Part shown: in pieces, positions 4,732-5,698 of the stretch
How the letters are laid out: each line of letters opens with the position of its first letter
How positions within the stretch are numbered: the stretch's first letter is position 1
From: Clostridiales bacterium
GTDB taxonomy: Bacteria > Bacillota > Clostridia > Oscillospirales > Oscillospiraceae
Direction of reading: 5' to 3'
Assembly (NCBI GenBank): GCA_003516765.1
Contig: DPCD01000055.1
Span: forward strand, 2,984-8,681
Length of the DNA stretch: 5,698 bases
The notes under the pieces: generated by a model
The model's input: only the letters and a program-made list of their open reading frames with translations
The model's database searches: none
What the model was told of the DNA's origin: nothing
Translations under genes and position numbers: made by a program

Positions 4732-5698
4732 TTATCCCGTCTGCTGAAGTTCTGCAAATCGAAACTTGACAATGATCTCCCTGGCCGCTGTCAGCTCGAC
4801 CCGCTCGATCAGACTCACCAGCAATTCCCGGTTGGCACAGGCGGTATCAAGGTATCTTTGCACCAAGTCTTTTGCTCGCGCTGTTTGGCTGATAGGGTTC
4901 TTTTGCTGCTGTTGAAGCTCCTTGATTCGTTCCTCCAGTTGCGCCCGTTCGTCCTTGATACGGGTGAAGATACGCTGAAAGTCCTCCTCCGGCAACAAAC
5001 CGGAAAGACGGTCGGTGTACATTCGGTCAAGGTGCTCTGTAAGGTTGGCACTCTTATTTTGCAGGGCGCTGATCTCCGCCGCCGTCTTGTTCTCCTGCGA
5101 CGCCTCCTTCACCGCCTTTTCCGCAGCGGGAAGCAATGCTTCCGCAGTCAAATAGTCTTCGCAGACCTCTCGAACCTTGGCAATCACTGCATCCGTTACC
5201 GTTTTTTCCTTGATATAATGTGTGGTGCAGGCACTGTTCTTGGTAAAACGCTGATAGGTACGGCAGACGAAATACAGTGTTTCTTCTCCCTTGACGTTGG
5301 GGCGATTCAGCACGCCCAAGGGATAACCGCATTCGTGGCAAAAAATCAAGCCCTTCAAAAGGAAATCGTAGGTACGGCTTCGGGTGCGTTTGCGGCTGTT
5401 CACCAGCATCCGCACCTTGCGGAAGCTCTCGGCGTCAATCAGCGGCTCATGGGTATCTTCAACCACAACCCAATTATTACGATCCTGATGCAAACACTTC
5501 TTAGACTTGTAGCTGATCTTCACTTGCCGCCCCTGCACCATATTGCCGATGTAGGTCTCATTTTGCAGCATATCGGAAATACGTTCGCTGCTCCAAAGCC
5601 CCGCATAGGGTCCTTTGCGACCCATGTTCCAGCCACAGTAGGTGGCCGGTGTAGGGACGCCCTCCTCGTTTAGCATAGCGGCAATTTGGCGGCAGCTA
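4732..5698 (-). CDS. Large serine recombinase, C-terminal portion
   Basis: The minus-strand frame is open to the right edge and ends at TAA 4734-4732, giving 321 residues of a protein normally about 450-600 long. The catalytic resolvase domain with its serine is off the window. The visible part begins in the 'recombinase' domain (QIAAMLNEEGVPTP, then ISDMLQNETYIGN and a strand with the QGRQVKISYKSKK segment). Next comes a zinc ribbon with FCHECGYPLG and later Cys residues in YFVCRT and NSACTTHYI. A long Glu/Lys/Gln-rich coiled coil (about residues 185-265 of the visible part) follows, and then a C-terminal RELLVSLIERVELTAAREIIVKF-type end whose family members often finish this way. The domain order is the standard one for integrases of Firmicutes prophages, conjugative transposons and sigK-interrupting elements. 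The plus-strand open frame across this gene is a shadow. An ATG at 5676 exists but the conserved frame extends beyond it. Confidence 0.92.
   Translation of the reverse strand, partial: SCRQIAAMLNEEGVPTPATYCGWNMGRKGPYAGLWSSERISDMLQNETYIGNMVQGRQVKISYKSKKCLHQDRNNWVVVEDTHEPLIDAESFRKVRMLVNSRKRTRSRTYDFLLKGLIFCHECGYPLGVLNRPNVKGEETLYFVCRTYQRFTKNSACTTHYIKEKTVTDAVIAKVREVCEDYLTAEALLPAAEKAVKEASQENKTAAEISALQNKSANLTEHLDRMYTDRLSGLLPEEDFQRIFTRIKDERAQLEERIKELQQQQKNPISQTARAKDLVQRYLDTACANRELLVSLIERVELTAAREIIVKFRFAELQQTG

Larger units (their letters stand above)
4660..5698. mobile_element. End of a putative serine-recombinase element integrated in a sigma factor gene (partial)
   Basis: The left boundary is inferred from where sigma factor similarity begins (near 4659) and from the recombinase gene lying at the very edge, which is usual for elements using large serine recombinases. 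About 72 bases separate the recombinase stop from the sigma-like codons, enough for one recombinase attachment arm. The right end, cargo and the other half of the sigma gene are outside the window. Whether it is a prophage, a conjugative element or a skin-like element cannot be seen. Confidence 0.5.

Noticed and set aside
4717..5673. 318-residue plus-strand open frame opposite the recombinase
   Set aside because: It is exactly antisense to a protein with clear recombinase and zinc-ribbon motifs, has no ribosome binding site, and shows no family pattern.
1..5698. CRISPR array, tRNA or rRNA genes
   Set aside because: No regularly spaced direct repeats, cloverleaf with T-loop consensus, or rRNA-like stretches were seen on either strand.

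Overview
The window looks like chromosome from a moderately GC-rich Firmicute of the class Clostridia, probably Oscillospirales-like. The evidence is strong AGGAGG-type ribosome binding sites, short compact operons, a yjdF-type riboswitch, a sporulation-type sigma factor tail and a Firmicutes-style large serine recombinase. The genus cannot be fixed from the sequence alone.

Left part (1-2815): the C-terminal third of a PfkB-family 2-keto-3-deoxygluconate kinase runs in from the left edge. After a 136-bp gap come two tightly coupled genes, an Ldh_2-family malate/lactate-type dehydrogenase and a short bacterial malic enzyme, ended by a strong intrinsic terminator. The pair could carry oxaloacetate to malate to pyruvate (a 'malate shunt' that exchanges reducing equivalents). 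The gap holds a good sigma-A-like promoter with a perfect 7+7 palindrome between its -35 and -10 boxes, and a second dyad in the predicted 5' leader.

Middle part (2816-4565): a 384-bp stretch between the malic enzyme and the next recognised gene contains several dyads and a 27-codon small ORF with a near-perfect Shine-Dalgarno sequence. It is followed by a TfoX N-terminal-domain protein. Next comes a structured leader recognised as a yjdF (azaaromatic-sensing) riboswitch, then yjdF itself and a GNAT acetyltransferase, closed by a strong, probably bidirectional terminator. The riboswitch leader contains an anti-Shine-Dalgarno arm that would hide the yjdF ribosome binding site. The acetyltransferase appears to belong to the same switch-controlled transcript.

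Right part (4566-5698): on the minus strand lies the C-terminal portion of a large serine recombinase, running off the right edge. Just downstream of its stop is a short reading frame whose C-terminal 26 codons look like the extreme C-terminus of a SigK-like sporulation sigma factor, with its own stop and terminator. The rest of that sigma gene is absent here. The simplest reading is that a recombinase-bearing element is integrated inside a sigma factor gene near its 3' end, in the manner of a skin element, and that this window captures one element-chromosome junction. This is the most interesting point in the window.
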